The translations under genes and the position numbers were made by a program. A stretch of DNA of 64,000 nt from Pelotomaculum_C sp050950345 (GTDB lineage: Bacteria > Bacillota > Desulfotomaculia > Desulfotomaculales > Pelotomaculaceae): contig JBMNHK010000007.1 of the NCBI GenBank assembly GCA_050950345.1, positions 434,001-498,000 on the forward strand. Direction: 5' to 3'. This document shows, in pieces, positions 23,669 to 34,386 of this stretch. Every line of letters starts with the position of its first letter. Positions within the stretch are counted from its first letter, which is position 1. The notes beneath the pieces were generated by a model. It was not told the DNA's origin and did not search any database. It saw nothing but the letters and a program-made list of their open reading frames with translations.

Positions 23669-25762
23669 ATGGCCCGTGGATTTCCATTAGAAAAAATTAG
23701 AAATATCGGCATCATGGCCCACATCGACGCCGGCAAGACCACCACCACTGAACGTATCCTTTTTTATACAGGTAGAGTGCATAAGATTGGGGAAACTCAC
23801 GATGGGGCGGCCACTATGGACTGGATGGTCCAGGAACAGGAGCGGGGGATCACCATTACCTCCGCCGCTACCAGCTGCCAATGGAGAAATAACCAGATTA
23901 ATATCATTGACACGCCAGGGCACGTGGACTTCACAATGGAGGTAGAGCGCTCCCTGCGCGTACTTGATGGCGCAGTTGCAGTATTTTGTTCGGTTGGCGG
24001 TGTTGAACCGCAATCTGAGACGGTATGGCGGCAGGCAGACAAATACGGTGTGCCGCGTATCGCCTTTATTAACAAGATGGACCGGGTCGGGGCGGATTTC
24101 GACCGCGGCGTTAAGATGATCCGGGAACGCCTGGGTGCTAACCCGGTGCCGGTGCAGATACCTATCGGGGCAGAAGATAGTTTCCGGGGTATTATCGATT
24201 TGGTCCGCAACAAAGCCTTTGTGTATGTTGATGACCTGGGCTTTACTCCGGAAGAGACCGGGATTAGCCCGGAAATGGCTGACGAGGTCAAGAGGATGCG
24301 GGACAGCTTGCTGGAAGCTGTAGCCGATGCCGATGATGAAATAATGATGAAGTACCTGGAGGGTGAAGAAATCACTGCGGATGAGCTCATCCGGGCTATC
24401 CGCCGGGCCACCCTGGCGGTAAAGCTGGTGCCGGTTTTATGTGGTTCCGCCTTTAAGAATAAAGGTGTCCAGCCGCTATTGGATGCTATTGTTGATTACC
24501 TGCCGGCCCCTACCGATATCCCGCCGATTAAGGGCACCAATGCCCGTACCGGTGAAGAGGAGGAACGGCTGGCTGACGATAGTGAGCCCTTCTCGGCTCT
24601 GGCTTTTAAGATTATGTCCGACCCCTATGTGGGTAAGCTCACCTTCTTTCGGGTTTATTCCGGTACATTAAAGAGCGGTTCTTATGTTTTAAACCCGCTT
24701 AAGGGACGAAAAGAGAGAATTGGCCGTATCTTGCGGATGCATGCCAACCACCGGGAGGATATCGAAGAGGTTTATACCGGCGATATCGTGGCGGCAGTAG
24801 GGCTGAAGTTGACCACAACCGGCGACACTCTTTGTGATGAGAAAAACCAGGTCATATTGGAGGCCATGGATTTCCCGGAACCGGTTATTCAGGTGGCCAT
24901 CGAACCAAAAACCAAGGCAGACCAGGAAAAAATGGGCCTGGCTTTGCAGAAGCTTGCTGAAGAGGATCCTACCTTTAGAGTTAATATTGACCCGGAGACA
25001 GGTCAGACTTTGATTAACGGTATGGGTGAGCTTCATCTGGAAGTTATCGTTGACCGGCTGCTGCGGGAATTCAAGGTGGATGCCAATGTAGGCAGGCCGC
25101 AGGTCTCTTATAAAGAGACCATTACCAAAAAAGTTAAAGCCGAAGGCAGATTTATTCGCCAGTCCGGCGGTCGTGGCCAATATGGTCACGTGGTGCTGGA
25201 GATCGAGCCCCGCCAGCCGGGTGAGGGTTACCTGTTCACCAATAAAATTGTCGGCGGCGTAGTGCCCAAAGAGTACATCGGACCGGTGGACGCCGGCGTT
25301 AGAGAAGCGATGGAAAATGGCGTGCTGGCCAGTTTCCCTATGGTTGATATAGGTGTTACATTGCTGGACGGTTCCTACCATGACGTGGACTCTTCTGAAA
25401 TGGCTTTTAAGATTGCAGGTTCCATAGGCTTTAAAAACGCCGCTGCCAAAGCAGGGCCAGTCATCTTGGAGCCGGTGATGAAAGTTGAAGTAGTTGTTAA
25501 TGAAGAATATATGGGTGATGTTATCAGTGATTTAAATTCACGCCGCGGCCGCATTGAAGAGATGTTCGCCCGCAGCGGCGCCCAGGTCATTCATGCCATA
25601 GTCCCCTTATCGGAGATGTTTGGCTACGCTACCGACCTGCGCTCTCGCACCCAGGGCAGGGGCGTCTACTCGATGCAGTTCAGCCACTATGTGCAAGCGC
25701 CGGATAGTATCGCCGAGGGAATCATTGCCAGGCGGCAGGGAATCTCTGTAAGCAGCAATTAG
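23669..25762 (+). CDS. fusA: Elongation factor G
   Basis: A 697-residue translocase GTPase. G1 is AHIDAGKTTTTER (17-29), G3 is DTPGHVDF, and G4 is NKMDR. Domains II to V follow (KTKADQEKMGLALQKLAEEDPTF marks domain III, and RSGAQVIHAIVPLSEMFGY domain V). ATG 23669 follows AAGGGGGTG; the frame continues upstream into rpsG but lacks a site there. It lies in the rpsL-rpsG-fusA-tuf order of the str operon. Confidence 0.98.
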   Translation: MARGFPLEKIRNIGIMAHIDAGKTTTTERILFYTGRVHKIGETHDGAATMDWMVQEQERGITITSAATSCQWRNNQINIIDTPGHVDFTMEVERSLRVLDGAVAVFCSVGGVEPQSETVWRQADKYGVPRIAFINKMDRVGADFDRGVKMIRERLGANPVPVQIPIGAEDSFRGIIDLVRNKAFVYVDDLGFTPEETGISPEMADEVKRMRDSLLEAVADADDEIMMKYLEGEEITADELIRAIRRATLAVKLVPVLCGSAFKNKGVQPLLDAIVDYLPAPTDIPPIKGTNARTGEEEERLADDSEPFSALAFKIMSDPYVGKLTFFRVYSGTLKSGSYVLNPLKGRKERIGRILRMHANHREDIEEVYTGDIVAAVGLKLTTTGDTLCDEKNQVILEAMDFPEPVIQVAIEPKTKADQEKMGLALQKLAEEDPTFRVNIDPETGQTLINGMGELHLEVIVDRLLREFKVDANVGRPQVSYKETITKKVKAEGRFIRQSGGRGQYGHVVLEIEPRQPGEGYLFTNKIVGGVVPKEYIGPVDAGVREAMENGVLASFPMVDIGVTLLDGSYHDVDSSEMAFKIAGSIGFKNAAAKAGPVILEPVMKVEVVVNEEYMGDVISDLNSRRGRIEEMFARSGAQVIHAIVPLSEMFGYATDLRSRTQGRGVYSMQFSHYVQAPDSIAEGIIARRQGISVSSN

Positions 25763-25824
25763 TGTTTCGCCCGATTACAACAATAATGAAATGAGCAAAA
25801 GGATCTCAAGGAGGTTTTAGACTA

Positions 25825-27027
<1,203 letters not shown>

Positions 27028-27148
27028 CAGCTATAAGCCAGGCTTAAGATAGGGCCAATGATGTGGAAGGTTGCCATGCAGGCTGCCTGACATGGGGAAT
27101 TTTCACGGAGGAGTCCGCTAATCGGGCGAAAAGGAGGACCATATTAAA

Positions 27149-27457
27149 ATGGCAAACCAAAAAATTCGGATCAGGCTCAAAGCCTATGACCACCATATGC
27201 TGGACCAGTCCTCGCAGAAGATCGTGGAAACAGCTAAAAGGACAGGTGCTTCAGTGGCCGGGCCAATCCCCCTGCCCACTGAAAAAAACATATACACTAT
27301 CCTGCGGAGCCCCCACGTTAATAAGGACTCCCGGGAGCAATTTGAGATGCGCACTCATAAGCGGTTGATCGACATCCTGGATCCCACGCCTAAGACCGTG
27401 GATGCCTTGATGCGCCTCGATCTGCCCGCCGGAGTGGACATCGAGATTAAACTGTAG
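27149..27457 (+). CDS. rpsJ: Small ribosomal subunit protein uS10
   Basis: A 102-residue protein, first of the S10 operon. The sequence IRIRLKAYDHHMLDQSSQKI is the family opening, followed by GPIPLPTEKNIYTILRSPHV. S10 also pairs with NusB in antitermination. AAAAGGAGG precedes ATG 27149. The 120 bases after tuf hold no clear promoter, so read-through from the str operon is likely. Confidence 0.98.
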   Translation: MANQKIRIRLKAYDHHMLDQSSQKIVETAKRTGASVAGPIPLPTEKNIYTILRSPHVNKDSREQFEMRTHKRLIDILDPTPKTVDALMRLDLPAGVDIEIKL

Positions 27458-27596
27458 CGGCAAAAGCTGCCGCAAATACTGCCTTCGACGCCTTTAAAGC
27501 GTTGAAAATAAAGAGGCAAAGTTGGGAACCAGCTCAACCTCTTGCCATAGAAAATAGAAGTCTTTGGCAAAAGACTTCCTACGGAGGAGCGAAATA

Positions 27597-28223
27597 ATGC
27601 CCAAAGGAATTCTGGGAAAAAAGATTGGCATGACACAGGTTTTTACCGAAAAGGGTCTGGCGATACCGGTTACTGTTATTGAAGCCGGCCCCTGTGTCGT
27701 GGTGCAGAAGAAGACTGTTGAATCAGACGGTTATCAGGCCATCCAACTGGGTTTTGGAGAGAAAAGGGAGAGACTTTTCAATAAACCCATAAAAGGACAC
27801 TACGCCAAAAACAATATCCGTCCACGGCGCTATTTGCGGGAAATAAGGGTGGAAGATGTGGACGCCTACCAGGTGGGCCAGGAAATCAAAGCCGACATTT
27901 TTGCTGCAGGCGAAAAGGTTGATGTCGTTGGAACCAGCAAAGGTAAAGGTTTTGCCGGCGGCATCAAACGGCATGGCTTCCATCGCGGCCCTATGTCCCA
28001 CGGTTCCAAATATCACCGTGGTGCCGGCTCCCTGGGCGCTAAAGGCCCGGCCAGGGTTTTCAAAGGCAGGAAGCTGCCCGGTCACCTTGGCGCAGAGCGG
28101 GTGACGGTACAGAACCTGGAAATAATCAAAGTTGACGCCGATCGCAACCTGCTGGCTGTAAAAGGGGCCATCCCCGGTCCTAAAGGCGGACTGGTGCTGG
28201 TTAAACCGTCGGTCAAGAGCTAG
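27597..28223 (+). CDS. rplC: Large ribosomal subunit protein uL3
   Basis: A 208-residue protein with the opening PKGILGKKIGMTQVF and the peptidyl-transferase-reaching loop KGFAGGIKRHGFHRGPMSHGSKYHR (parts: KGFAGGIKRHGF, GPMSHGSK). ATG 27597 is chosen by family start and CGGAGGAG upstream; the frame extends upstream without a site. A small hairpin (27558-27577) lies just before the ribosome binding site. Confidence 0.97.
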   Translation: MPKGILGKKIGMTQVFTEKGLAIPVTVIEAGPCVVVQKKTVESDGYQAIQLGFGEKRERLFNKPIKGHYAKNNIRPRRYLREIRVEDVDAYQVGQEIKADIFAAGEKVDVVGTSKGKGFAGGIKRHGFHRGPMSHGSKYHRGAGSLGAKGPARVFKGRKLPGHLGAERVTVQNLEIIKVDADRNLLAVKGAIPGPKGGLVLVKPSVKS

Positions 28224-28349
28224 TAAAGTAAATGGGGAAGCCGGTTGCACTGCCGGCATAACGCCGGCCCGTGCGGCTGAAACCCGTTTTGACGCAAGAC
28301 CGGGGCGTGGATTGCTACAGGTCACGTCCCCATGAAGGAGGATACGCAA

Positions 28350-28970
28350 ATGCCTACAGTAGCATTGTACAATATCAGCGGCGAGCAGGTCGGTGAATTG
28401 GAACTGAGTGAAGACATCTTCGGCTTTGAAGTCAATGAAGCCATCCTGCACGATGCCGTTGTTGCTCAATTGGCCAGACGGCGCCTAGGCACGCATGACA
28501 CCAAGACGAGATCCGAGGTTAGAGGCGGAGGCCGCAAACCATGGCGTCAGAAAGGCACCGGCCGGGCCCGTGTGGGCAGCATCCGGTCTCCGATTTGGCG
28601 CGGCGGCGGTACTGTCTTTGGCCCTCATCCCAGGGATTACGGCTACAGCCTGCCCAGGAAAGTAAGAAGGCAGGCCCTGAAGTCAGCCCTGTCGGCCAAA
28701 GTCAACGCCGGGGACATTGTGGTCCTGGACACTCTGACCATGGAAGCTCCCAAGACCAGGGAGATGGTTGAAATTCTCGGCAACTTGAAGGTCAATGACG
28801 CCCTGCTGGTAACGGCAGCCAAAGATGAGGCCATTGAAAAGTCAGCGCGCAACATACCCAATATCAAAACTTTGGTGGCCAACGGCCTTAACGTCTATGA
28901 CATCCTTGCTTACGACAAGCTGGTCATAACCAAAGACGCGGTAACCAGGGTTGAGGAGGTGTTCGCGTAG
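28350..28970 (+). CDS. rplD: Large ribosomal subunit protein uL4
   Basis: A 206-residue protein. The tunnel loop reads TRSEVRGGGRKPWRQKGTGRAR, followed by RSPIWRGGGTVFGP. L4 lines the exit tunnel. ATG 28350 follows AAGGAGG by 8 bases. The stop overlaps the GTG of rplW by one base. Confidence 0.97.
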   Translation: MPTVALYNISGEQVGELELSEDIFGFEVNEAILHDAVVAQLARRRLGTHDTKTRSEVRGGGRKPWRQKGTGRARVGSIRSPIWRGGGTVFGPHPRDYGYSLPRKVRRQALKSALSAKVNAGDIVVLDTLTMEAPKTREMVEILGNLKVNDALLVTAAKDEAIEKSARNIPNIKTLVANGLNVYDILAYDKLVITKDAVTRVEEVFA

Positions 28971-29254
28971 TGGATGTCTACAGAGTATTGAAAAAACCGT
29001 TAATTACTGAAAAAAGCACTTCGCTTTTAGCGGATAACAAGTACACTTTTGAAGTTGACGTCAAAGCCAATAAAACTGAAATCAAACAAGCTGTTGAAAG
29101 CATCTTCAAAGTTAAAGTTTTGAAGGTCAATACTATGCATATCAAAGGCAAGCTGAAGCGGGTGCGGATGATCAAAGGGCGGACACCGGCACGTAAAAAA
29201 GCCATTGTGACACTTAAAGCAGGCGACAAAATAGAAATATTTGAAGGTATGTAA
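28970..29254 (+). CDS. rplW: Large ribosomal subunit protein uL23
   Basis: A 94-residue protein with KKPLITEKSTSLLADNKYTF and VEVKANKTEIKQAVE-like sequence, then KRVRMIKGRTPARKKAIVTL. It docks trigger factor and SRP at the tunnel exit. GTG start at 28970, overlapping the rplD stop, with GAGGAGGTG inside rplD. Confidence 0.96.
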   Translation: MDVYRVLKKPLITEKSTSLLADNKYTFEVDVKANKTEIKQAVESIFKVKVLKVNTMHIKGKLKRVRMIKGRTPARKKAIVTLKAGDKIEIFEGM

Positions 29255-29289
29255 CAGGTTTTAGTGACCCAACAAGGAGGTGTTTCCCT

Positions 29290-30114
29290 TTGTCGACAAA
29301 GAGATTTAAACCTACATCACCCGGCCGGCGGTTTGTCACCGTTTCGGATTTCCAAGAGATTACCAAAACAGAGCCGGAAAAGTCGCTGGTAACGCCCTTG
29401 AAAAAAAGCGGCGGCAGGAATTCCCGCGGCAAGATTACAGTGCGGCATCGGGGCGGCGGCCATAAAAGGGCTTACCGGATTATCGATTTCAAAAGGGATA
29501 AAGACGGTGTGCCGGCCAAAGTGGCCAGTATCGAATACGACCCTAACCGCTCCGCACGGATTGCTCTTTTGCATTATGCTGATGGAGAGAAACGTTACAT
29601 TATCGCACCGGTAGGGTTGAAAGTGGGACAGACGGTGCTTTCAGGTCCCAATGCCGATGTCAAACCCGGCAACTGCATGGCCTTAAGAGATATGCCCCTG
29701 GGTTCCGTGATCCACAATATCGAGCTCTATCCCAAGGGCGGCGGCAAGCTGGTTCGCGCGGCAGGCAACTCGGCGCAGTTGATGGCCAAGGAAGGTAAGT
29801 ATGCCCACATCAGGATGCCTTCCGGCGAGATCAGGCTCATTCTGCAGGATTGCAAAGCAACCCTGGGCCAGGTAGGCAACGTGGAAAACGAAAACATCAA
29901 GATCGGAAAGGCCGGCCGCAAGCGCTGGTTGGGTTACCGCCCGTCAGTGCGCGGTGTGGTTATGAACCCGGCGGATCACCCCCACGGCGGTGGTGAAGGA
30001 CGTTCACCGGTAGGTCGCAACCCGGTTACTCCCTGGGGCAAACCGGCTCTGGGCGCCCGTACCAGGAAGAAAAAGGCCAGCGATCGCCTGATCGTCAATA
30101 GAAGAAAGAAGTAA
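29290..30114 (+). CDS. rplB: Large ribosomal subunit protein uL2
   Basis: A 274-residue protein. RFKPTSPGRRFVTVSDF opens it, and the C-terminal peptidyl-transferase extension GVVMNPADHPHGGGEGRSPVGR is intact, including the essential histidine region. TTG start after AAGGAGGTG. Confidence 0.97.
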   Translation: MSTKRFKPTSPGRRFVTVSDFQEITKTEPEKSLVTPLKKSGGRNSRGKITVRHRGGGHKRAYRIIDFKRDKDGVPAKVASIEYDPNRSARIALLHYADGEKRYIIAPVGLKVGQTVLSGPNADVKPGNCMALRDMPLGSVIHNIELYPKGGGKLVRAAGNSAQLMAKEGKYAHIRMPSGEIRLILQDCKATLGQVGNVENENIKIGKAGRKRWLGYRPSVRGVVMNPADHPHGGGEGRSPVGRNPVTPWGKPALGARTRKKKASDRLIVNRRKK

Positions 30115-30157
30115 TATGAGCCGCCCGTCGGCGACCGCAACGAAAGGAGGCTAAATA

Positions 30158-30442
30158 TTGGGCCGTTCATTAAAGAAGGGGCCGTTCGTTGAAGAGAGGC
30201 TGCTTGCAAGAATAAACAAGATGAATGAAACCGGAGAAAAACGTGTGATTAAAACGTGGTCGAGAAGCTCGACGATTTTTCCCGAGATGGTAGGCCACAC
30301 CATAGCTGTCCATGACGGCAGGAAGCACGTCCCGGTTTATATAACGGAAGACATGGTTGGCCACAAGCTCGGGGAATTTGCCACCACCAGGCTGTTCAGG
30401 GGGCACGGTCACCATACGGAAAGGTCTACTTCGCTGAAATAA
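30158..30442 (+). CDS. rpsS: Small ribosomal subunit protein uS19
   Basis: A 94-residue protein opening GRSLKKGPFV, with the signature KTWSRSSTIFPEMVGHTIAVHDGRKHVPVYI (part: RSSTIFPEMVGHTIAVH). TTG start after AAAGGAGG. It binds the 30S head with S13. Confidence 0.97.
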   Translation: MGRSLKKGPFVEERLLARINKMNETGEKRVIKTWSRSSTIFPEMVGHTIAVHDGRKHVPVYITEDMVGHKLGEFATTRLFRGHGHHTERSTSLK

Positions 30443-30528
30443 GCTGTTGACCTGGCTAGCGTAAGACGAAAGGCATGGGCGCGTAAGGATCAATAATCCT
30501 GGCGTCCCTAATGGGGGTGTCAAACCAG

Positions 30529-30861
30529 ATGGAAGCGAAAGCAGTAGCAAAATATATCAGGATTTCCCCGCGCAAGGTGCGCGCTGTGGTGGATCTGATT
30601 CGCGGCAAAAAAGTTGACGAAGCTCTGGCCATACTGCGGTACACGCCGAACCGGGCCAGCGCAGCTGTCACCAAGGTGATCAAATCAGCCGTGGCCAATG
30701 CGGAAAACAACCTGCAGCTTAACAGGGATGATTTGTACGTAAGCGCCTGTTATGTTGACCAGGGTCCATCAATAAAACGCATTATGCCCAGGGCACAAGG
30801 CCGCGCCGATATTATTAAGAAGCGCAGTAGCCATATTACTGTGCGGGTAGGCGAAAAATAG
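30529..30861 (+). CDS. rplV: Large ribosomal subunit protein uL22
   Basis: A 110-residue protein opening MEAKAVAKYIRISPRKVR. The beta-hairpin that reaches the exit tunnel is near GPSIKRIMPRAQGRAD. The length is normal for the family. ATG 30529 is chosen over 30511 because GGGGGTG lies between them and the family starts here. Confidence 0.96.
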   Translation: MEAKAVAKYIRISPRKVRAVVDLIRGKKVDEALAILRYTPNRASAAVTKVIKSAVANAENNLQLNRDDLYVSACYVDQGPSIKRIMPRAQGRADIIKKRSSHITVRVGEK

Positions 30862-30891
30862 ACTGAATAAAGAGGGAGGGATAGGTTACTC

Positions 30892-31587
30892 GTGGGGCAA
30901 AAAGTTAATCCAAAGGGCCTCAGGATTGGAATAATCCGTGATTGGGATAGCAAGTGGTTTGCTGACAAGAAGAATTATTCAAACCTCCTGGTCGAGGACG
31001 TTAAAATTAGAGAGTATATCAAGAAGAAGTTATATCAAGCCGGTATCTCCAATGTGACCATCGATAGAGCCGCCAACAGGGTTAAGGTTTCTATCCATGC
31101 GGCTAAACCGGGCATCGTGATTGGCCGGGGCGGCGCCGAAGTTGAAAAATTGCGCAAGGAGTTGGAGAGCCTTACCGGCAAGCAGGTCAGCGTCAACATT
31201 GTAGAAATTAAGCAGGCTGAGTTAGACGCCCAGTTGGTAGCTGAAAACGTGGCTTCCCAGCTGGAAAAAAGGATCGCTTTCAGGCGTGCCATGAAACAGG
31301 TGGTAAACCGCGCCATGAAGATGGGCGCCAAGGGTATCAAAGTTTCCTGCAGCGGTCGCCTGGGTGGCGCGGAGATTGCCCGTACAGAGTGGTACAGCGA
31401 AGGCAAGGTGCCCTTGCACACCCTGCGGGCGGACATCGACTATGGTGCTGCCGAAGCCAACACTACTTATGGCAAAATCGGCATTAAAGTTTGGGTTTAC
31501 AAAGGAGAAGTTTTACCGGCAGCTAAGGGTCCCGTTAAGGAACAGGCTGAGGAAGCCAGGGCAGCCGCTGGTGAAGGGGGCGAATAG
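30892..31587 (+). CDS. rpsC: Small ribosomal subunit protein uS3
   Basis: A 231-residue protein. GQKVNPKGLRIGIIRDWDSKW opens it. A KH domain with the GIVIGRGGAEVEKLRKEL loop follows, then a C-terminal domain with GRLGGAEIARTEWYSEGKVPL. GTG start. It lines the mRNA entry site. Confidence 0.97.
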   Translation: MGQKVNPKGLRIGIIRDWDSKWFADKKNYSNLLVEDVKIREYIKKKLYQAGISNVTIDRAANRVKVSIHAAKPGIVIGRGGAEVEKLRKELESLTGKQVSVNIVEIKQAELDAQLVAENVASQLEKRIAFRRAMKQVVNRAMKMGAKGIKVSCSGRLGGAEIARTEWYSEGKVPLHTLRADIDYGAAEANTTYGKIGIKVWVYKGEVLPAAKGPVKEQAEEARAAAGEGGE

Positions 31588-31592
31588 GAACT

Positions 31593-32024
31593 ATGCTTTT
31601 ACCGAAAAGGGTTAAGCACCGCAAACAGCACCGGGGGCGGATGACCGGGGCGGCTAAAGGCGGTAAGAGAATAAACTTTGGTGAATTTGGGCTGCAGGCT
31701 GTAGAGCCGGCCTGGATAACCAACCGGCAGATCGAAGCGGCCCGTATCGCCATGACCCGTTATATCAAGCGTGGCGGGAAAGTGTGGATCAGGATCTTTC
31801 CTGACAAGCCGGTTACCGCCAAGCCTGCTGAAACCCGTATGGGTTCCGGCAAAGGCGCTCCGGAGTACTGGGTGGCCGTTGTGAAACCGGGCCGGATTAT
31901 GTTTGAGCTGGCCGGTGTCACTGAAGAAGTGGCCCGGGAAGCTTTGCGACTGGCTGCTCATAAATTACCGATAAAAACAAAGTTTGTGAAACGCGGGGAA
32001 GTAGGTGAGGTCAATGAAGATTAA
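31593..32024 (+). CDS. rplP: Large ribosomal subunit protein uL16
   Basis: A 143-residue protein with MLLPKRVKHRKQHRGRMTG at the start, KVWIRIFPDKPVT and RMGSGKGAPEYWVAVVKPG. It helps shape the A site. It starts 5 bases after rpsC and overlaps rpmC by 11 bases. Confidence 0.97.
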   Translation: MLLPKRVKHRKQHRGRMTGAAKGGKRINFGEFGLQAVEPAWITNRQIEAARIAMTRYIKRGGKVWIRIFPDKPVTAKPAETRMGSGKGAPEYWVAVVKPGRIMFELAGVTEEVAREALRLAAHKLPIKTKFVKRGEVGEVNED

Positions 32025-32217
32025 AGAGCTGAGGGATTTGACCGACGCCGAGCTGAATAAGCGGCTTACCGACTCCAAGGATGAGCTCTTTAAACTGAGA
32101 TTCCAGATGGCGACCGGGCAGTTGGATAACCCGATGAAACTGCAGGAGGTACGCCGCAAGATCGCGCGGGTAAAGACCATCATCCGCGAGCGTGAACTGG
32201 GAATCAAGCGGGCGTAA
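32014..32217 (+). CDS. rpmC: Large ribosomal subunit protein uL29
   Basis: A 67-residue two-helix protein, MKIKELRDLTDAELNKRL, then LKLQEVRRKIARVKT-like sequence. ATG 32014 is preferred to GTG 32005 because AGGTGAGG sits just before it. It overlaps the end of rplP. Confidence 0.95.
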   Translation: MKIKELRDLTDAELNKRLTDSKDELFKLRFQMATGQLDNPMKLQEVRRKIARVKTIIRERELGIKRA

Positions 32218-32224
32218 AGGGGGT

Positions 32225-32497
32225 ATGAGACAGGTGGAAGAGCGTGGAAGGCGCAAGGTGCTCACGGGCAAGGTGGTTAGCGATAAAATGGATAAGACCG
32301 TCGTCGTGGCAGTTGAAACCAGGGTCAGACACCCCTTGTACGAGAGGATTATCAGACGCACTAGAAAGTTTAAAGCACATGACGAGCAGAATGCCTGCCG
32401 CATTGGCGATAAAGTAAAAATGATGGAAACCAGGCCCCTCTCCAAAGATAAGCGCTGGCGTATTACCGAAATACTGGAGAAGGCTGAACAGATCTAA
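32225..32497 (+). CDS. rpsQ: Small ribosomal subunit protein uS17
   Basis: A 90-residue OB-fold protein. GRRKVLTGKVVSDKMDKTVVV, then HPLYERIIRRTRKFKAHDE and the end KDKRWRITEILEKA are typical. ATG 32225 follows AAAGGGGG closely; GTG 32234 is an alternative with better spacing. Confidence 0.95.
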   Translation: MRQVEERGRRKVLTGKVVSDKMDKTVVVAVETRVRHPLYERIIRRTRKFKAHDEQNACRIGDKVKMMETRPLSKDKRWRITEILEKAEQI

Positions 32498-32580
32498 GAT
32501 TTAAGACGATGGCGTAAGAGGTGGGAGCTGCCTGTTGGTTAAACCTGCTCTCCATTCTCGCGTGTAAGGAGGTTGTAGCT

Positions 32581-32949
32581 GTGATTCAGGTTCAGAGTAT
32601 GCTCCATGTGGCCGACAATACCGGGGCCAAAAAGCTGATGTGCATCCGGGTCCTGGGCGGCGCGCGCAGACAGTATGCCAGCGTGGGAGATGTCGTAGTC
32701 TGCTCTGTTAAAGAAGCCACGCCCGGCGGCGTGGCAAAGAAGGGCGATATAGTTAAAGCCGTTGTGGTCCGCACTAAGAAAGAAGTGCCCCGTCCGGATG
32801 GTTCCTACATCAAGTTCGACGAGAATGCCGCAGTGCTGATCAAGGACGACCAAAGCCCCAGAGGCACCCGTATTTTTGGACCGGTGGCAAGGGAATTAAG
32901 GGATCGTGATTTCATGAAGATTATTTCCCTGGCGCCGGAAGTGCTTTAG
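32581..32949 (+). CDS. rplN: Large ribosomal subunit protein uL14
   Basis: A 122-residue protein opening MIQVQSMLHVADNTGAKKLM with a GTG start after AAGGAGG. The normal family length of 122 residues supports this start over an upstream extension at 32521. It has the conserved GTRIFGPVARELRD ending and contacts 16S rRNA at an intersubunit bridge. Confidence 0.97.
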   Translation: MIQVQSMLHVADNTGAKKLMCIRVLGGARRQYASVGDVVVCSVKEATPGGVAKKGDIVKAVVVRTKKEVPRPDGSYIKFDENAAVLIKDDQSPRGTRIFGPVARELRDRDFMKIISLAPEVL

Positions 32950-33084
32950 GAGCCCTGAGATACTTAAATACAGGTAGCTCACAAGCCCTAAAACACAGTG
33001 GCCCGGGGCCACAAGATAAGGTAGCAGCAAGACCAGGGGGAGGGGGATATAGTCCCGCGACCCAGACCGGAGGTGTAAATAACT

Positions 33085-33429
33085 ATGGGCAAAAGGCCCG
33101 AACCGAAAACCAATGGCAAAGTCCATGTGCGCAAAGGCGACACAGTTCTTGTGTTAACAGGCAAGAGCAGCGGTAAAAAGGGCAAGGTTTTGTCGGTTAT
33201 TCCCGACAGAAGCCGGGTCATTGTAGAGGGTGTGAACGTGGTGAAACGCCACACCAGGCCCACCCGGCAGATGCCTCAGGGCGGTATTGTGGAAAAGGAA
33301 GCCGCTATCCATAGCTCTAACGTGATGCTCTATTGCAATAAATGTAATTCACCAACCAGGGTAGGCAAGAAGTTCCTGGATAACGGGGAAAAAGTGCGTG
33401 TCTGCAAAAAATGCGGTGAGCATATCTAA
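33085..33429 (+). CDS. rplX: Large ribosomal subunit protein uL24
   Basis: A 114-residue protein with a KOW motif (GDTVLVLTGKSSGKKGKVL) and GGIVEKEAAIHSSNVML. The C-terminus has CNKCNSPTRVG and CKKCGE, a four-cysteine zinc-ribbon-like pair that not all bacterial L24 have. CGGAGGTG precedes ATG. It initiates 50S assembly. Confidence 0.96.
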   Translation: MGKRPEPKTNGKVHVRKGDTVLVLTGKSSGKKGKVLSVIPDRSRVIVEGVNVVKRHTRPTRQMPQGGIVEKEAAIHSSNVMLYCNKCNSPTRVGKKFLDNGEKVRVCKKCGEHI

Positions 33430-33529
33430 AACGAATTAACCCTGGTTGCCTAAACTGGTTGACCTAAAGTAGCGTAGTAGAATCAGTGCCAGACAATGCA
33501 ATGCTGATGCTGAGAAGGGAGGTAGTGCA

Positions 33530-34072
33530 GTGGCCAGACTTAAAGACAAGTATAAAAATGAAGTAGTGCCCGGGATGATCAATAAATTCGGGTATAAAAA
33601 CGTCATGCAGGTGCCCAGGCTGGAGAAAGTAGTTGTAAATATGGGTTTAGGCGAAGCCATCCAGAATTCAAAAATCATCGATGCAGCGGTTGATGACATT
33701 ATGACCATTACCGGTCAGAGGCCTGTGGTGACCAAGGCTAAAAGGTCCATCGCAGCTTTTAAGCTGAGAGAGGGCATGTCTGTGGGCGCCAAAGTGACCC
33801 TGCGCGGCGAGAGGATGTATGAGTTCGTAGACAAGCTGTTCAACATAGCCCTGCCACGGGTCCGTGACTTCCGCGGAATTTCACCCAAATCTTTTGACGG
33901 TCGTGGGAATTACAGTATGGGCATCAAGGAACAGCTTATTTTTCCGGAAATAGTATACGATAAAATCGACAAGGTGCGCGGGATGGATATTGTTTTCGTG
34001 ACCACCGCCAAGACCGATGAGGAAGCACGGGAACTGCTGCGGCTGATGGGTATGCCTTTCCGGGCTGCATAA
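33530..34072 (+). CDS. rplE: Large ribosomal subunit protein uL5
   Basis: A 180-residue protein with KYKNEVVPGMINKFGYKNVMQ, the RGERMYEFVDKLFNIALPRVRDFRG region (part: LPRVRDFRGISPKSFDGRGN) and the end FVTTAKTDEEARELLRLMGMPF. It binds 5S rRNA. GTG start after GGGAGG. Confidence 0.97.
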   Translation: MARLKDKYKNEVVPGMINKFGYKNVMQVPRLEKVVVNMGLGEAIQNSKIIDAAVDDIMTITGQRPVVTKAKRSIAAFKLREGMSVGAKVTLRGERMYEFVDKLFNIALPRVRDFRGISPKSFDGRGNYSMGIKEQLIFPEIVYDKIDKVRGMDIVFVTTAKTDEEARELLRLMGMPFRAA

Positions 34073-34177
34073 TGTGAATTAATTGACGCCAGGGACACAA
34101 TAGATGCTATTTGACCTCAAGGAATACAGCATATGCTGACGTCAGACATCTGGCGTCTGTTAAAGGAGGTTTGATGG

Positions 34178-34363
34178 GTGGCAAAAAAGTCAATGATTGA
34201 GAAACAAAAGCGTGAGCCGAAGTTTCGAGTCCGGGCCTATAACCGCTGTAAATTATGCGGGCGGCCTCACGCCTATATGAGGAAATTCGGAATATGCCGG
34301 ATTTGCTTCCGGGAGCTCTCGTATAAAGGTCAACTTCCGGGCGTCCGCAAAGCAAGTTGGTAA
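34178..34363 (+). CDS. rpsZ: Small ribosomal subunit protein uS14, zinc-binding type (type Z)
   Basis: A 61-residue protein, the short zinc form of S14. CKLCGRPHAYMRKFGICRICF shows the CxxC-x12-CxxC zinc ribbon (parts: CKLCGRPH and CRICF). GTG start 8 bases after AAAGGAGG. The longer zinc-free form is not present in the window. Confidence 0.97.
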   Translation: MAKKSMIEKQKREPKFRVRAYNRCKLCGRPHAYMRKFGICRICFRELSYKGQLPGVRKASW

Positions 34364-34386
34364 TCAGGAAGGAGGTAGCTTGAGAC